Below, in pieces: positions 14,201-24,405 of a stretch of 64,000 nt of DNA (positions are counted from its first letter, which is position 1; each line of letters begins with the position of its first letter). The stretch covers positions 20,577,001 through 20,641,000 of the forward strand of contig NC_092569.1 in the NCBI RefSeq assembly GCF_037975245.1, in the 5' to 3' direction. The stretch comes from Apostichopus japonicus. Lineage: Eukaryota > Echinodermata > Holothuroidea > Aspidochirotida > Stichopodidae. The notes beneath the pieces were generated by a model. That model did not search any database. It was not told the origin of the DNA and saw nothing but the letters and a program-made list of their open reading frames with translations. The position numbers were made by a program, and so were the translations under genes.

Positions 14201-17200
14201 ATTTATTTGTGTAATTAATCAAGCTCGTCAAAATATTATTCATTACCAAAGTATCCAAAAGTTAATTTAACTCCTTTCAAACTGTATTAAAATTGATACA
14301 AAGTTTAATCAACGCTTGTACAGTAACAGTTTATTTACTTACTGTAAGTAGATCCAACTAAGCTTACTATGATACAGTACAAATATAGCTAGTTCAGGAA
14401 ATTGCTCTCTGAGTACATGAAGATGTCAGGAAATTAAAAGGCCCTAGAGGTTGCTCAAATGTCGGAAAATTTGGAAAATTCTAATTTATTAGTACCGTAA
14501 ATTTTTTTCCACACTTTAATTGAAATCAAGGCAAACTTTGAACAATTCAGATGAATTTTTTGACGTCTGGAATAATAACCCACAAATAGTTGTTTTGGAT
14601 CGAACTACTTTTGGGGTTTTGCAGACCATTTTGCTGAGCTAGGACAAGAATAGTTTTAATAAACTTATTAACCATATCCGCAACTCCCGCAAGTATACAG
14701 TACAGAACCTTGTACTGTATCTATAGTACTCCAACTCATACCAAGGGGAATGCTACCTGTACTTTAAACTCTGCCGGGAGTTGTACCAGTTGTCACTACA
14801 AATCAGACCGAAGCAATGTAATACCCTGTTACTTCCTCTACATAATTACAGTACTAGCACTCTACATAGCGATAACCATTAATTTAGCTTATAATACAGA
14901 AGAGTGTACATGTATACAGAAGTTTCCTGGGTCTTCTTTTAGCCCTTCATGCAATACAGGTTACTTCTAAAAGTACAGTATCAATGCACTGTGCAGTATA
15001 TGAACACAAATTGTCACACAAAAATTTGGTTGCATAAAATATCAACGGTTTTCTCCAATTAAAGGATGACTTTAGGCAGAATGTTAGTCCCGAAGAATCA
15101 TAGTCCAAGAAGGACGAACAATTTGAGTGACAACAGTAATTTACAGAGTATAAAACTCTACTTATCGAGATATTCACGGTCTTTAAATTTGCTTAATTAG
15201 CGTATCTGGAATTGCTCCTTTAAGGCTACTGTTAACTGATGGTGACATCACCTCCTCAGTGCAGGCATTAATGTTAATGTTACTCAATTGTATTACTGTA
15301 TACATCATGTTCACATGAAATCAGCTAATGTCTTACATGTTCTTTCAACTTCATTTTGAGAGTTGAACAGTTATTTCTCACCAAAAAAAAGGGGGTGAAA
15401 AAACTACATTGAACTGATGGCAATGCTGTTTAGCAGTCCACAACATATATTTAAACTAATGTTAAATGTTAGGCACATAGGCAGATACATGATGCATTGG
15501 AAAATAATGTTTATGTGCAGTATGAAATTTAAACCTTTCCCACCAAAAGTAAGTGATAAACAAAGTATAACATTTCGCAGAATCATAAATAAGCAGCAAG
15601 GCCTACTGTGATGTCTCAAACAATTCCAAAGAACATTGGCAAACAAAGTTTACGAAGGTACAATAGCTTGACTTCTGTAACATTAGGGCTCCTCTAGTAC
15701 TACTAAGCATATATACTATGTACAGTAGTCAGGTGTATGTGAGTCCAAAGCCTACAGTATACAGTACCTCACTGCTACTTTGCAGTGCTACTCGATAAGG
15801 GTGACTTTCTACATTTCCCAATTACTGTATTTATGTTGTCTTTTAGATGCAGAATGGTGCACAAAAAATATTGAGCACTATTACTTCATTTAACTGCATA
15901 GATATAAGTGATCTTATGCAATGAATATCTATAGGTTGACAAAGCATAGAATCTTCCAATCACAACTGCTGTTGAGTGAAAAACTTTGCTATAGATCATG
16001 GCAGCGATAACAGCAAACTAGTCTCAAAATTCCTTAAATTAACATTATCATATTTTTTTAATTATGACTGATGGCATGTAGGAAATGCCTTACATAATAA
16101 TGTATGTTGTCAAAACTGTTTTACCGAATTGACAGATTAATCGTGTATTGTGGATTTGATTTTCTGTTTATCAACTCTAAAGGGACCATCTTATGTCATT
16201 AACCCATGAATTTTAATATGAAAAAAATTTGACATAAAATATGGTTACATTGTTAAAGGTTTGTTTAGTATATATTTAACACTCAATCTTAACTTCAGAT
16301 GGGGATGTCCACATGTGTATTGTTAGTACTTAGTCCACTTGGGCCGCTACTGTTGTACTGTACAATACTCTACTCAGTGGCGGAGCTAGGGGTATTGGTC
16401 AGGAGGGGCGAGAATGGTCTGTAGTGGCCGCTGCGCTTTCGACACTTTCTTTGCGGAGCGCCACCACAGGTTGGCGCGTAGCATACAGAAATTGTTTGAG
16501 TAAAGATACTCCCTAGATCGCCGGAAATGACCCTTTCCAGGCCTGGCTAATGTGCAGATAAACGAAGAATAAATAGGTGTCATCGCCAAATTACACCAAA
16601 AAAATGTGACAAATGGCAATAGGTAGATGAGAGCGCAATGAAAAAGTCAAATAATCGCGAATAGTCAAAAGTGGTAAAGAGCTGAAAAGGGCGCCAGTAG
16701 TCCATTTGAGTCCGTCAGGGGGGGGCATCCGCCCCCCCCCTGACTGTATGGACGCTCCGCCACTGAATCTACTGTGTACATAGGTATTGCCTAAAGTGTA
16801 TTACATAGCCATCATGATATTGATGTTCAATGAACTTTCTTAACTGTTTTTAAGAATTAATGAACACACATATTATGCATGCCTTTAAACACATTACGTA
16901 CTGTACTTCGAAGTCTCAAAATGTTTCATATAATAAATTGTTATTTTAGATTTTAAATGATGTTAAATTCTCTGTGTGATTATAATTGCTCAGTGAAGTT
17001 TGTGAACTATCTCCTCACATAAAGACTTACTGTACATTTGTAATGCATTTGCAGATAGCCAACCATTTTACACAGTTAATTCCCATTGAGATTGGTAATT
17101 GACAAAACTCAGTTTTCAACTGAAACTTGCTTCAAGTTCTCCAAAGTACTGCTTTCCTCATTCTGTGAAATGTTTGCAACGATAGCCTCGCTTATATTGG

Positions 17201-18295
17201 GGTTGGACTAGTCCACGAGTCACTCGCCAAATTGTCGAGCGTAGTGCATTTTCTATTCGCCAATGGCAAGTTGGTGACTGTATTTGTCAATGCCTGATCG
17301 ATACTGCACATAGCTCAAAACTTACTCTACAGGTACTTGGATATTATGAGCAGTGGTACCATCTCCAACTTATATACATGAATGGCAAAGTTTTGTTGGA
17401 CATTAACAACAAGGAACAATTATCAATTGATGAAAAAATACTCTTTGACAAATGCCTGTGGAATGTCCGCAGATCTGAAAAAAAAGGTAGATAGCAAGTC
17501 ACCCCCGAGTTATAGGGACATTGGGGTGCAGTCTTGACAGTTACCAATTTACCTGCAGTGGGTACAGGAACAATCGAAAGTTTGTTTGTGGATAGGATAA
17601 AGGTGAAAAGAGGAATGTCAGCTGTACAATTATGTGACATACACAAAGATTCAAATTTTGCCAAGAATACATTGGAAATAAAATGACATTTTCTAGGGAT
17701 GCACCGGATCCAAATTTTTGGATCTGGCCGGAACCGGATTTTGCCGGATAGTACTGTACATGAAATCCGGACCGGATTTTTTCATTACACAAAAGAAATC
17801 ATTAATAAGAAACTTAGAAGTATGAAACAAGGAGCAAATCTTAGGTGACGTATACGCATATTATAAAGAAGGTGAAATTAAGACCCCATTTATGAGATTA
17901 AATATAAATTAAACATGTTAAACCTAATTTTTCCTTACTTTGAATGTTTTTATTAATTTTTGGAAATAGTTTATATTGATTTAAGTTAATACCAACACCT
18001 TAAGGAATAATTCAGGCCAGATTTTGAAAAAGATCCAGCCAGATTTTGAAAAAGTTCCGGCCGGATTTTGAAAAATATCTGGCCGGAACCGGATAATTGC
18101 TCACTATCCGGCCGGATAGTCTGGCCGGACCGGATATCCGGTGCATCCCTAACATTTTCGCCTTTTTCCACTGAGTACTAGATACTTACCAAGAGGAGGC
18201 GGGAGTGGAGGAGGAGCTGGTGTAGGACCACGATCTTTGGTACTGCTACTCCGAGGTCTCGGTGGAGCAGTTTCTTTGCTACCAAGACATCCCAT
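5155..18295 (-). CDS. Src-family tyrosine kinase gene, 5' part (three coding exons)
   Basis: Three minus-strand exons, 18190-18295, 6463-6565 and 5155-5250, give 305 coding bases: 101 codons plus two bases. The product starts MGCLGSKE, then a proline-rich stretch, then an SH3 domain with ALFDY, GDWW and GYIPSNYVA. Src-family kinases are membrane-anchored non-receptor tyrosine kinases with the order acylated N-terminus, SH3, SH2, kinase. Gly2 would be myristoylated and Cys3 palmitoylated, as in Fyn or Yes. Exon phases (1, then 2, then 2) and sizes (103 and 96 nt) match the vertebrate SRC SH3 exons. SH2 and kinase exons were not found and should lie below position 1. No stop or frameshift is seen. 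Which Src-family member this is cannot be told from the SH3 alone. Confidence 0.9.
5251..6462 (-). other. Kinase intron between the two SH3 exons
   Basis: A 1.2-kb intron with GTAAAG donor and CTACAG acceptor. It holds a short perfect hairpin (5614-5641) and no other recognised feature. Confidence 0.75.
5614..5641. repeat. Short perfect hairpin in intron
   Basis: ATCCCGGTA at 5614-5622 pairs with TACCGGGAT at 5633-5641 across a 10-nt loop. GC-rich arms stand out in an AT-rich intron. Function unknown. Confidence 0.5.
6463..6565 (-). CDS. Src-family kinase SH3 exon, first half
   Basis: A 103-nt exon with acceptor ATTTTGCAG and donor GACAG/GTAAAG. Read in the phase required by the preceding exon it gives [17 protein letters not shown] and then a KGE turn, which are the ALYDY, RT-loop and DLSF/KGE landmarks of an SH3 domain. 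The start phase (1) and end phase (2) are those of the equivalent SRC exon. The exon begins with EDTRK, so the unique region meets the SH3 domain with almost no linker. Confidence 0.9.
6566..10876 (-). other. Kinase long intron, proximal part
   Basis: Unique-looking AT-rich intron sequence with dense TACTGTA, GTACAGT and CATGTAC words and no recognised exon. No element with clear ends was defined between 6566 and the transposon at 10877. Confidence 0.5.
11990..12253 (-). pseudogene. Coding relic inside the transposon (HPKGP...FWP...SWIP domain)
   Basis: An 87-codon minus-strand frame contains [20 protein letters not shown], then a [27 protein letters not shown] series. From memory this spacing resembles a C-terminal domain seen in many uncharacterised, probably transposon-derived proteins of aquatic animals. 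The frame is short, lacks an obvious catalytic domain and lies between the subterminal repeat blocks, so it is most likely a leftover of the element's own gene. The GDWW string is not an SH3 domain. The ATG may be internal to a longer ancestral protein. Confidence 0.5.
12788..12826. repeat. Short tandem repeat inside the transposon
   Basis: A 17-bp unit, GATTCAGCATGAGGCAT, is present about twice. Confidence 0.6.
13920..14016. repeat. 97-bp dispersed repeat, copy 2
   Basis: Same block as 2070-2166 (TTAAAGGGTGTGAAGACT to AACACCACCA), in the same orientation. It begins about 25 bp outside the right end of the transposon at 10877-13894. Confidence 0.8.
14017..16374 (-). other. Kinase long intron, middle part
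   Basis: AT-rich intron sequence, no recognised exon. A short minus-strand stretch near 15030-15120 reads LDYDSSG and was considered as an SH3 exon but has no usable splice acceptor. Confidence 0.4.
16375..16765. mobile_element. hAT-type MITE, 391 bp
   Basis: The 12-bp terminal inverted repeat CAGTGGCGGAGC occurs at 16375 and, inverted, ends at 16765. It is flanked by ACTCTACT (16367-16374) and AATCTACT (16766-16773), an 8-bp target duplication with one mismatch, as expected for hAT. The interior has C and G runs and no transposase. Its internal segment (GCGGAGCGCCACCA...GGTTGGCGCG) recurs in the remnant near 21960-22030. Confidence 0.85.
17694..18151. mobile_element. hAT-type MITE, 458 bp, perfect 8-bp target duplication
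   Basis: The ends TAGGGATGCACCGGAT (17694) and its inverse (ending 18151) are flanked on both sides by ACATTTTC (17686-17693 and 18152-18159), an exact 8-bp duplication. TAGGGATGCACCG is a terminal motif known from hAT elements. The interior is built from degenerate CCGGAACCGGAT-like words near both ends and carries no open transposase frame. It is inserted 38 bp beyond the end of the kinase N-terminal exon, within its intron. Confidence 0.92.
18190..18295 (-). CDS. Src-family kinase exon with start codon: acylation motif and proline-rich N-terminus
   Basis: The ATG is at 18295-18293, one base after a consensus acceptor (TTTTCAG, exon start 18296). The exon ends in a good donor (CTTG/GTAAGTATC) after 35 codons plus one base. 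The N-terminus MGC followed by Ser-Lys fits the MGxxxSK N-myristoylation consensus, with Cys3 as palmitoylation site. The rest is rich in Pro, Arg and Ser, including PAPPPLPPP, which could be an SH3 ligand. The unique region is short, 35 codons in this exon against about 80 in vertebrate Src or Fyn. The 5' UTR exon and promoter lie further upstream on the minus strand (above 18310) and could not be identified. Confidence 0.85.
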
Positions 18296-18296
18296 C

Positions 18297-20772
18297 CTGA
18301 AAATATTTAAACCCCAAGTGAGCAGTAGAGGCTTGCTGTTGACTGCCAAAGAAACTTGTCAGTACACACCACTTCTGAATGCAGGTTCTGATTCAAGAAT
18401 AGGAAGAATTCTCTCTGACAGTATTTCCTGCGACGAAAAACAATTATAAATAAAGTAATATGATCAGTACAGCACAAAATGGTGCACTTATACTCAGCAA
18501 ACATTAATCTTGCAAAAATGATCATGGGAACAGCCCAAATTAGTACTTAAAACAGATACACTTACCTGTTTAACTACTAATTTTGGTTGGTCCATCTGGT
18601 ACCCGTTCATTTATCTACAAAACCCGAAGTCTGTTATTGTATAGTAGAGGCAGATGGGTACATGTATATATCTTTTCAATTTGAACAATGGGAGATCGGT
18701 TACACTTGGCAAAAGTCAATTACACAGCTTCTTACTTGTAAGAAAGTTACTAAATACCTACAGCACCACACTACCAGTCTTTTCATGACTGTGCCTATCC
18801 CTTGAATCTACGTACTTTCCTATTGGTGTGCATACAGCTACAGTACTGTATGCAACCAGTGCTCCAGGAGGTTGTGGCTAAATAATGTATACGTTAGTTG
18901 GTAACTGGAGAACCTAGCCTAATAAATAATAATAACAATATTCAGTGCAGTTAATTGTACCACTCTTAAGAGACCACAAACGTATTAGAAGCCCGCAAGG
19001 GGTGATGGATAACAACTTTCACGTGGCGTGGCTTCCAATTCAACATTTTAACTCAAATTTGGAATCTTTTCAATTTAGAAACTCATTTTCAGATGGGAAA
19101 ATCACAGATTGCTCATGGGCGAAAAACCCAACTTACTTTGACCCGGCCGGGAATCAAACACCTCGGCCACAGCACCGCACTCAGTATAGCCATTCCTAAT
19201 TGTTAAACAGTGATATCTATAGTGGAATACTGAGCTACAGTAGTTATCTTGTAGAGCTACCTGTAGCCTAGCTAGTGTCTACAATGTTAAGACCTACCAA
19301 TTATCATACAAACTCATCCACTTTGATTCAAAAGTATGAATGCTGATTATTTTTTAATAGGCTACCTACAGTAATAATTACTAATATGTTTCATAGCAAA
19401 ATCTTTCAAGTAAATGTTACTCTGTGTCAATTGTTTGGAAATTTGAAAGGAAGAACATAGTCTACAGTATGCTGTTATATTCCCAATGATACATAAGTGC
19501 TAGCGCCAGGAACTGCACCTTTGAACAAGATATCAGCAGCACCGATCCATAACTAGAACTACGTTTCCAAATGCACTGCGATGTTCTGACCATTCAACTT
19601 CTGACACTAAGTAATTAGGCTATATATTGTAAGTTATGTACAGGACAAAAAAGTTCATAGCATCCTAAAAGAGCATCACACACTACAAGACATACTGTAG
19701 GTTAGGCCTACTTATAGCAGTCAAATTTGTGCTCTACTGTTAGGCCCGGGCCTGTTCCATCTTACAATTGGCATTTCCCGTAACAGTACGTCTAGGCCTA
19801 GCGTATGTTAAGTGGAAATTGACTAAGGACCCTAACTGCGGTAGGGTTGTTACTCCTACCGTTAGCTAAGGAAACGCTACCTTAGGCTAATGTAGGCCTA
19901 GCCATATCCTGAACTCCACTTTCGTATCACTCACCAAAATGCTCTGGTTGAATCAACTAATTTTTTCTTCAGTCGTATTATGACTTAATCATAAATTCTC
20001 ATCAAATTCATGTCGATTTCCTGCAATAATGCACATAAACTGTCTAAGCGAAGTATCCTTGGACTGACACATGTGGGTATTTCATGCTAAAATGATAGCA
20101 ACCTTCCCCGTTGACTAAGAACAAGAACCCACATAGATGTACTGTAAGCACCGTGTTAAACGCGAGGCTACACCAACAAGTTCCGGTAGTACATGAAAAC
20201 TTTTTTGTTGACACAATCACTGTGCTGCATAAGTCGTGTACACCATGGATAGGTAAAGTTTGTCGGGGAGTTCCGGGATATTATTGAGGACGCTGGTCAT
20301 TTTCATTGCGCAGAGCCGTAGGACTCATATATTTTGAATACTGATTGAGAAAGGATACAGCAAGAGTCGAACCATTAAAGGAGTATTCCAGTGGCATAAA
20401 AACTGTTACACCAACCGTAAGAGGAAAAAATATGTAAAATTGTCGGTCAAGATCCCCGTTTCAATATCTTGTTCCTTATATTCGACATTTGGTTGACTGA
20501 ATGTTACTATTTTCTTTGGAGAAATATCTTTACCCTCTGTGCATTAGTGATATGAATATTATAAAAATGAAAAAAAAAACAAACAGACAAACAACAATAA
20601 CAGCTGAATTGACGTGATGACAACATTCACTCCCAATGTTGTAAGATTCATGATCAACATTTTCTGCACCAATTTATTACAAATCATCTTTGTTAAAAAA
20701 GTTGAAAAGGTGTGGTTAATAGGTGACCTGAGATACAGAAAAGTTCAAGCAGTTTCTTTAAGCTATATTATG

Positions 20773-20773
<1 letters not shown>
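18297..20773 (-). other. Upstream of kinase start: 5' region, no exon identified
   Basis: Apart from the SINE-like block this stretch holds scattered TAGGCCTA words and no recognised exon. A 5' UTR exon and promoter of the kinase should lie here or beyond, but no TATA or initiator element could be chosen with any confidence. Confidence 0.35.
18920..19190 (-). mobile_element. Probable second tRNA-derived SINE, degraded head
   Basis: On the minus strand, a GTGGCCGAGGTG segment followed closely by TTTGATTCCCGGCC (complement of about 19140-19170) resembles an A box and B box with the part between them deleted. The body then runs to a TTATTATTATTTATT tail (18920-18935). The tail type matches the SINE at 4178-4492, but the body does not obviously match. 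Confidence 0.5.

Positions 20774-20817
<44 letters not shown>
20774..20817. repeat. (TA)n microsatellite
   Basis: About 44 bp of alternating T and A. Confidence 0.95.
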
Positions 20818-20818
<1 letters not shown>

Positions 20819-21336
20819 CAATTAAGCTATATTAGGTTATATGTAGTGATAATGTTAAAATTTATTGAGAAAAATGATAATTTTATACTATTCATTTATA
20901 AAAACCATGAACCTCGTGTATGGTTAATCTTTATCTAGACTATACTTCAACCAGGCTAATTTGGTCAACAATCAGTGCTTTGGGGTGGGGGGGGGGTACT
21001 GGTGTGTCAAACTCTAACAGGTTTTGGCTGAAATGTAAGCTAATTAGGCTAAGCGTGTATACATGCAATGATATAGGTATATTCCTGCCCTAGTCACTTG
21101 TAAGTTTAATCCACATGAGAAATGTAAAAAATGAAACACCAAATATAGTTGGTGTTTTTTGGGCAGTTCAGTTTTTTGAGATTTACACCAATTTCATGAT
21201 CTGCTGTGCCTAAAATGGAAATATAATCTGCCTAACTTACAGTGCTCCAAAACCTACTTTTGGGGAGTATAATCGTAGTATAAGAACAGTACGTATGAGA
21301 TGTAATATCCAAAAATTCATATTCATGTCTGTTTTA

Positions 21337-21420
21337 TATTGCAAGGAGTGTTAGGGGTGCAAAGCTGTGACCTAGTTATAACTAGGTCACAGCTTTTCAC
21401 TCCTAACACTCCTTGCAATA
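21337..21420. repeat. 84-bp near-perfect palindrome without spacer
   Basis: The arm 21337-21378 is the reverse complement of 21379-21420 at 40 of 42 positions, with no loop between. The centre is CTAGTTATAACTAG. The arms include TGCAAGGAGTGTTAG and AGCTGTGACCTAG. Reading frames appear on both strands only because the sequence is palindromic. It could be a fold-back element end, a recent inverted duplication or a hairpin RNA source. Confidence 0.93.
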
Positions 21421-21825
21421 TGCATAGCAGGGACTCCCTATGGCATTCAATTTCTGAACATTCAAAAAGGGACACATTTACAGTTTTCATAGGAGATGTC
21501 ACTGCCCTATCATATCTCTTCAAAGAGGAATGTTTACAAGGGTACATAAACTGGTAAGTATATAAACATGGTTCAAACTCAAATAAAGACCTTTGGAATT
21601 AATTTTGTGTTACTTTTAAAATATTTTCTAACTAATGTGACCACCAGTTAATTTATTGGTGTACAAATATTAAAACCTCTTATAACGGCTACTATCAACT
21701 TCGTTGAAGGAATGAAAAAATACCAGATATTTCCGAAACCGAACACTACACACATCTACAGTTTGGAGGCTGTTTATCCCGGAACGCCATCCCGAAATAA
21801 ATAACTATATTGTGCAATGCTCCAC

Positions 21826-22746
21826 CAGTGGCGTAACGATGAGCTTGGGAAGGGGCCCCCTATCAAGAGGTCCAAGTAAGGACGTCCGCAGAAATGTTTA
21901 CAAGGGGGAGGGGGATCAGTAGGTCACATAGGTGTAACACACTACTTGATACTAATTAAGCGGAGCGCCACCATCGGTTGGCGCGAAGCGTACGACGATT
22001 TTTTGCCAAAAAATACTCCTAGATCGTCGGAAAAGACACTTCCCGTTCAAGTTGCATTTACACATCGGTTATTTTGAAATCTCATGTCTTAGGATTCTGA
22101 CTTTCAATAATTTCAGTAATGCATTATGGGTCCGTATGCAATGAACATAACTAGAGAACAGTTGGTTGGTGGAAATCATTGAAATGTCAAATGCTTAACT
22201 TTTTTTTAATTTTTGATTTCCAAGGGGGGGGGTGGGCAAGTGCCCCTGTATGGAGTATAATGGAGACTACTGTACAAATATAGTAATCAAACCTAAGCAT
22301 TTTTATTCTTACCTTTTATTATTATATATATATAAAAACCCTGTCTTCTTTTTCAAATGAACGCAGTTTAAAGTCTGTTGGGTGATGGGTTATTGCTTTA
22401 GAATTTTTCAAAAAATTATATGTCCCGATGTTGTACTCAGTACAGCATTGGCTGGAATTGGGTTTTAAATTATGTACTTTGTTTTCATTATAATAATAAA
22501 TAACACAACTATAGCTCGATACAGGCATTAATACCCAATTAGCCCATGATCATGATGTCCGTATTCCGTAACACGTGATAATATGTATATTGTCTTGTTC
22601 AGTCTTGCATGAGATTTCTTTCCCAGTAAAACGGGCCCTCCCTATCCAAAGAGGTACCCTTTTTCTGTGCATCAGTATAGCGGGGGACCCCTTTTGGTCG
22701 GGGCCACCGGCTCAGCACGTTCCGAGACCATAGGAGTTACGCTACT
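21826..22746. mobile_element. Composite hAT-like remnant
   Basis: The left end CAGTGGCGTAAC (21826-21837) is inverted at the right (GTTACGCTACT, 22736-22746) with two mismatches, a hAT-like terminus. G-rich and C-rich stretches lie just inside both ends. The interior near 21960-22030 (GCGGAGCGCCACCATCGGTTGG) is related to the interior of the MITE at 16375-16765, suggesting nested or chimaeric insertion. No transposase frame and no clear target duplication. Confidence 0.5.
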
Positions 22747-23544
22747 TTGCCCCACATTCTTTTCATTTCGAAAGACGCACAATTTCAAGTTCATTTCACA
22801 CTGAAGGATTCGATTCTCTATCTGCCTTCAGTTTATGGAAGATCTTGGGAATTTCATCCCTAGATATCGCTAGATATTGCTAGATATCCATACAGTACAT
22901 TGCCCTTGAGATTTCTTGGATTTTTTGGGGCCTGATCTTGGGAAATTGCAAAGTCGGGAGTGGTCACACTCCATGTAGGGTAGTGCACGACCCCTAGACG
23001 TCACTAATACACAACCCGATCACTTGTTATTGATGAAGTGGTATGTTGCCGGATTTTGTCAAGGTCTTGGTACTACGGGCGAAGGTCATTAAATCAGTTT
23101 CGTAACTCATGATTAGAGGGGTGGGGCGCGTACTGGGTTGTGGGCGCTCGTTTTCATGCAGATGGGAACAATCTCAAGAAGCGTCCGCCCCCCCCCCCCG
23201 CCCATGATACGCCCTTGGATCCAATATATGATATTCACAGGAGACGTGCTCAATTCTCCAATCGCATGCAGAATTTATATTTAGATTCATCGTAAGACTT
23301 ACGGTATCAGGTTTGGGGTGACAATAAGCATTCAGGTCGGAGTGTAAAACATTTTATCTCTGGATGGCAGTGTTGCATCGAAGGACATAGGTCTAGTGCA
23401 GTTCGCATATAGATCCTGGTCAAATACCGAAATGCGTCATGTTCCCCGACGACTCGGTCGAGTTCGAGACCAGCCACAATTGGTTTCGTAGCACAATTGT
23501 ACAGTTGATTAAGGCGTCCATACAAAGACACGCGTTATGACAGA

Positions 23545-23679
<135 letters not shown>

Positions 23680-23856
23680 TAAGTGAGAGAGGGGAAATGG
23701 GAACGTGAAAATGGGGTTGTCGGTGTAAGGGGTTGGGTGAGGCGCTAGGCCCCTCCGTAATCCTCGATCCGTCACTGGCTACCCTGTGTATATAATAGTG
23801 ATCAGCGCTGTAATTATTACTGTTCCTCTTCTCTTCCCAGTGTCTTGGCGTTTATC

Positions 23857-23982
23857 TTCTACTCCCGTCTTTTCTCCTTGTTCTCTCTTTCTTTTTCTTT
23901 TCCCTTCCTTCCTCTCCTTCCTCCTCATTCCCCCCCCCCCCTCTTTTCCCTTTTGCTTCTTTTTTTCGCTCTTTTTCTTACC
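23857..23982. repeat. Pyrimidine-rich tract, about 125 nt
   Basis: Almost all C and T on the plus strand (for example CTTTCTTTTTCTTTTCCC and a run of Cs at 23930-23941). Long homopyrimidine tracts can form triplex DNA. The frames read across it (runs of Ser, Leu, Pro, Phe) are compositional artefacts. Confidence 0.85.
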
Positions 23983-24065
23983 CGGCGGGCGCGCGCCCCC
24001 AACTTCCCCCTGGAAACGCGCCTGATTAAGTTACAAGTAGTTGCATTTAAACAACACCCTTTGTG

Positions 24066-24405
24066 TTCATTGAGAATTAAAGATGCAAGAATGCTTGCAG
24101 ACAATGATATAGGCTGTTAGCCAAGCAAATCACAAGAAATTTAGAAACCACCAAATGTTGATTATTTTTAGAATGAAAATCTCTGTAATGGAAATGTTGT
24201 TAACAAAGTACTTGCATTGATTATTATGATTATTTTTTTCATTGAGAACTATAGATGCAAGAATGCTTGCAGACAATGATATGGGCTATTAGCCAAGTAA
24301 ATCACAAGAAATTTAGAAACCACCATTGACTATTTTAAGCATGAACATCTCTGTAATGGAATTGTTGTTAACAAAGTACTTGCATTGATTGTTATGATTT
24401 ATTTG
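24066..24405. repeat. Two-copy tandem duplication, period 172 bp
   Basis: TTCATTGAGAA at 24066 recurs at 24238. Long blocks such as GCAAGAATGCTTGCAGACAA and ATCACAAGAAATTTAGAAAC are conserved between copies, with small indels. Function unknown. Confidence 0.9.

Noticed and set aside
15030..15120. Minus-strand LDYDSSG... segment as the first SH3 exon of the kinase
   Set aside because: No splice acceptor in place and poor fit after the first residues. The true exon was found at 6463-6565 with matching phases.
23735..23785. Orphan hAT-like terminus (complement reads CCAGTGACGGATCGAGGA)
   Set aside because: No matching opposite end or target duplication was found nearby, so it is not listed as an element.
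23786..24120. Plus-strand Ser/Leu/Pro/Phe-rich frames
   Set aside because: Translation of the pyrimidine tract; no domain and no gene context.
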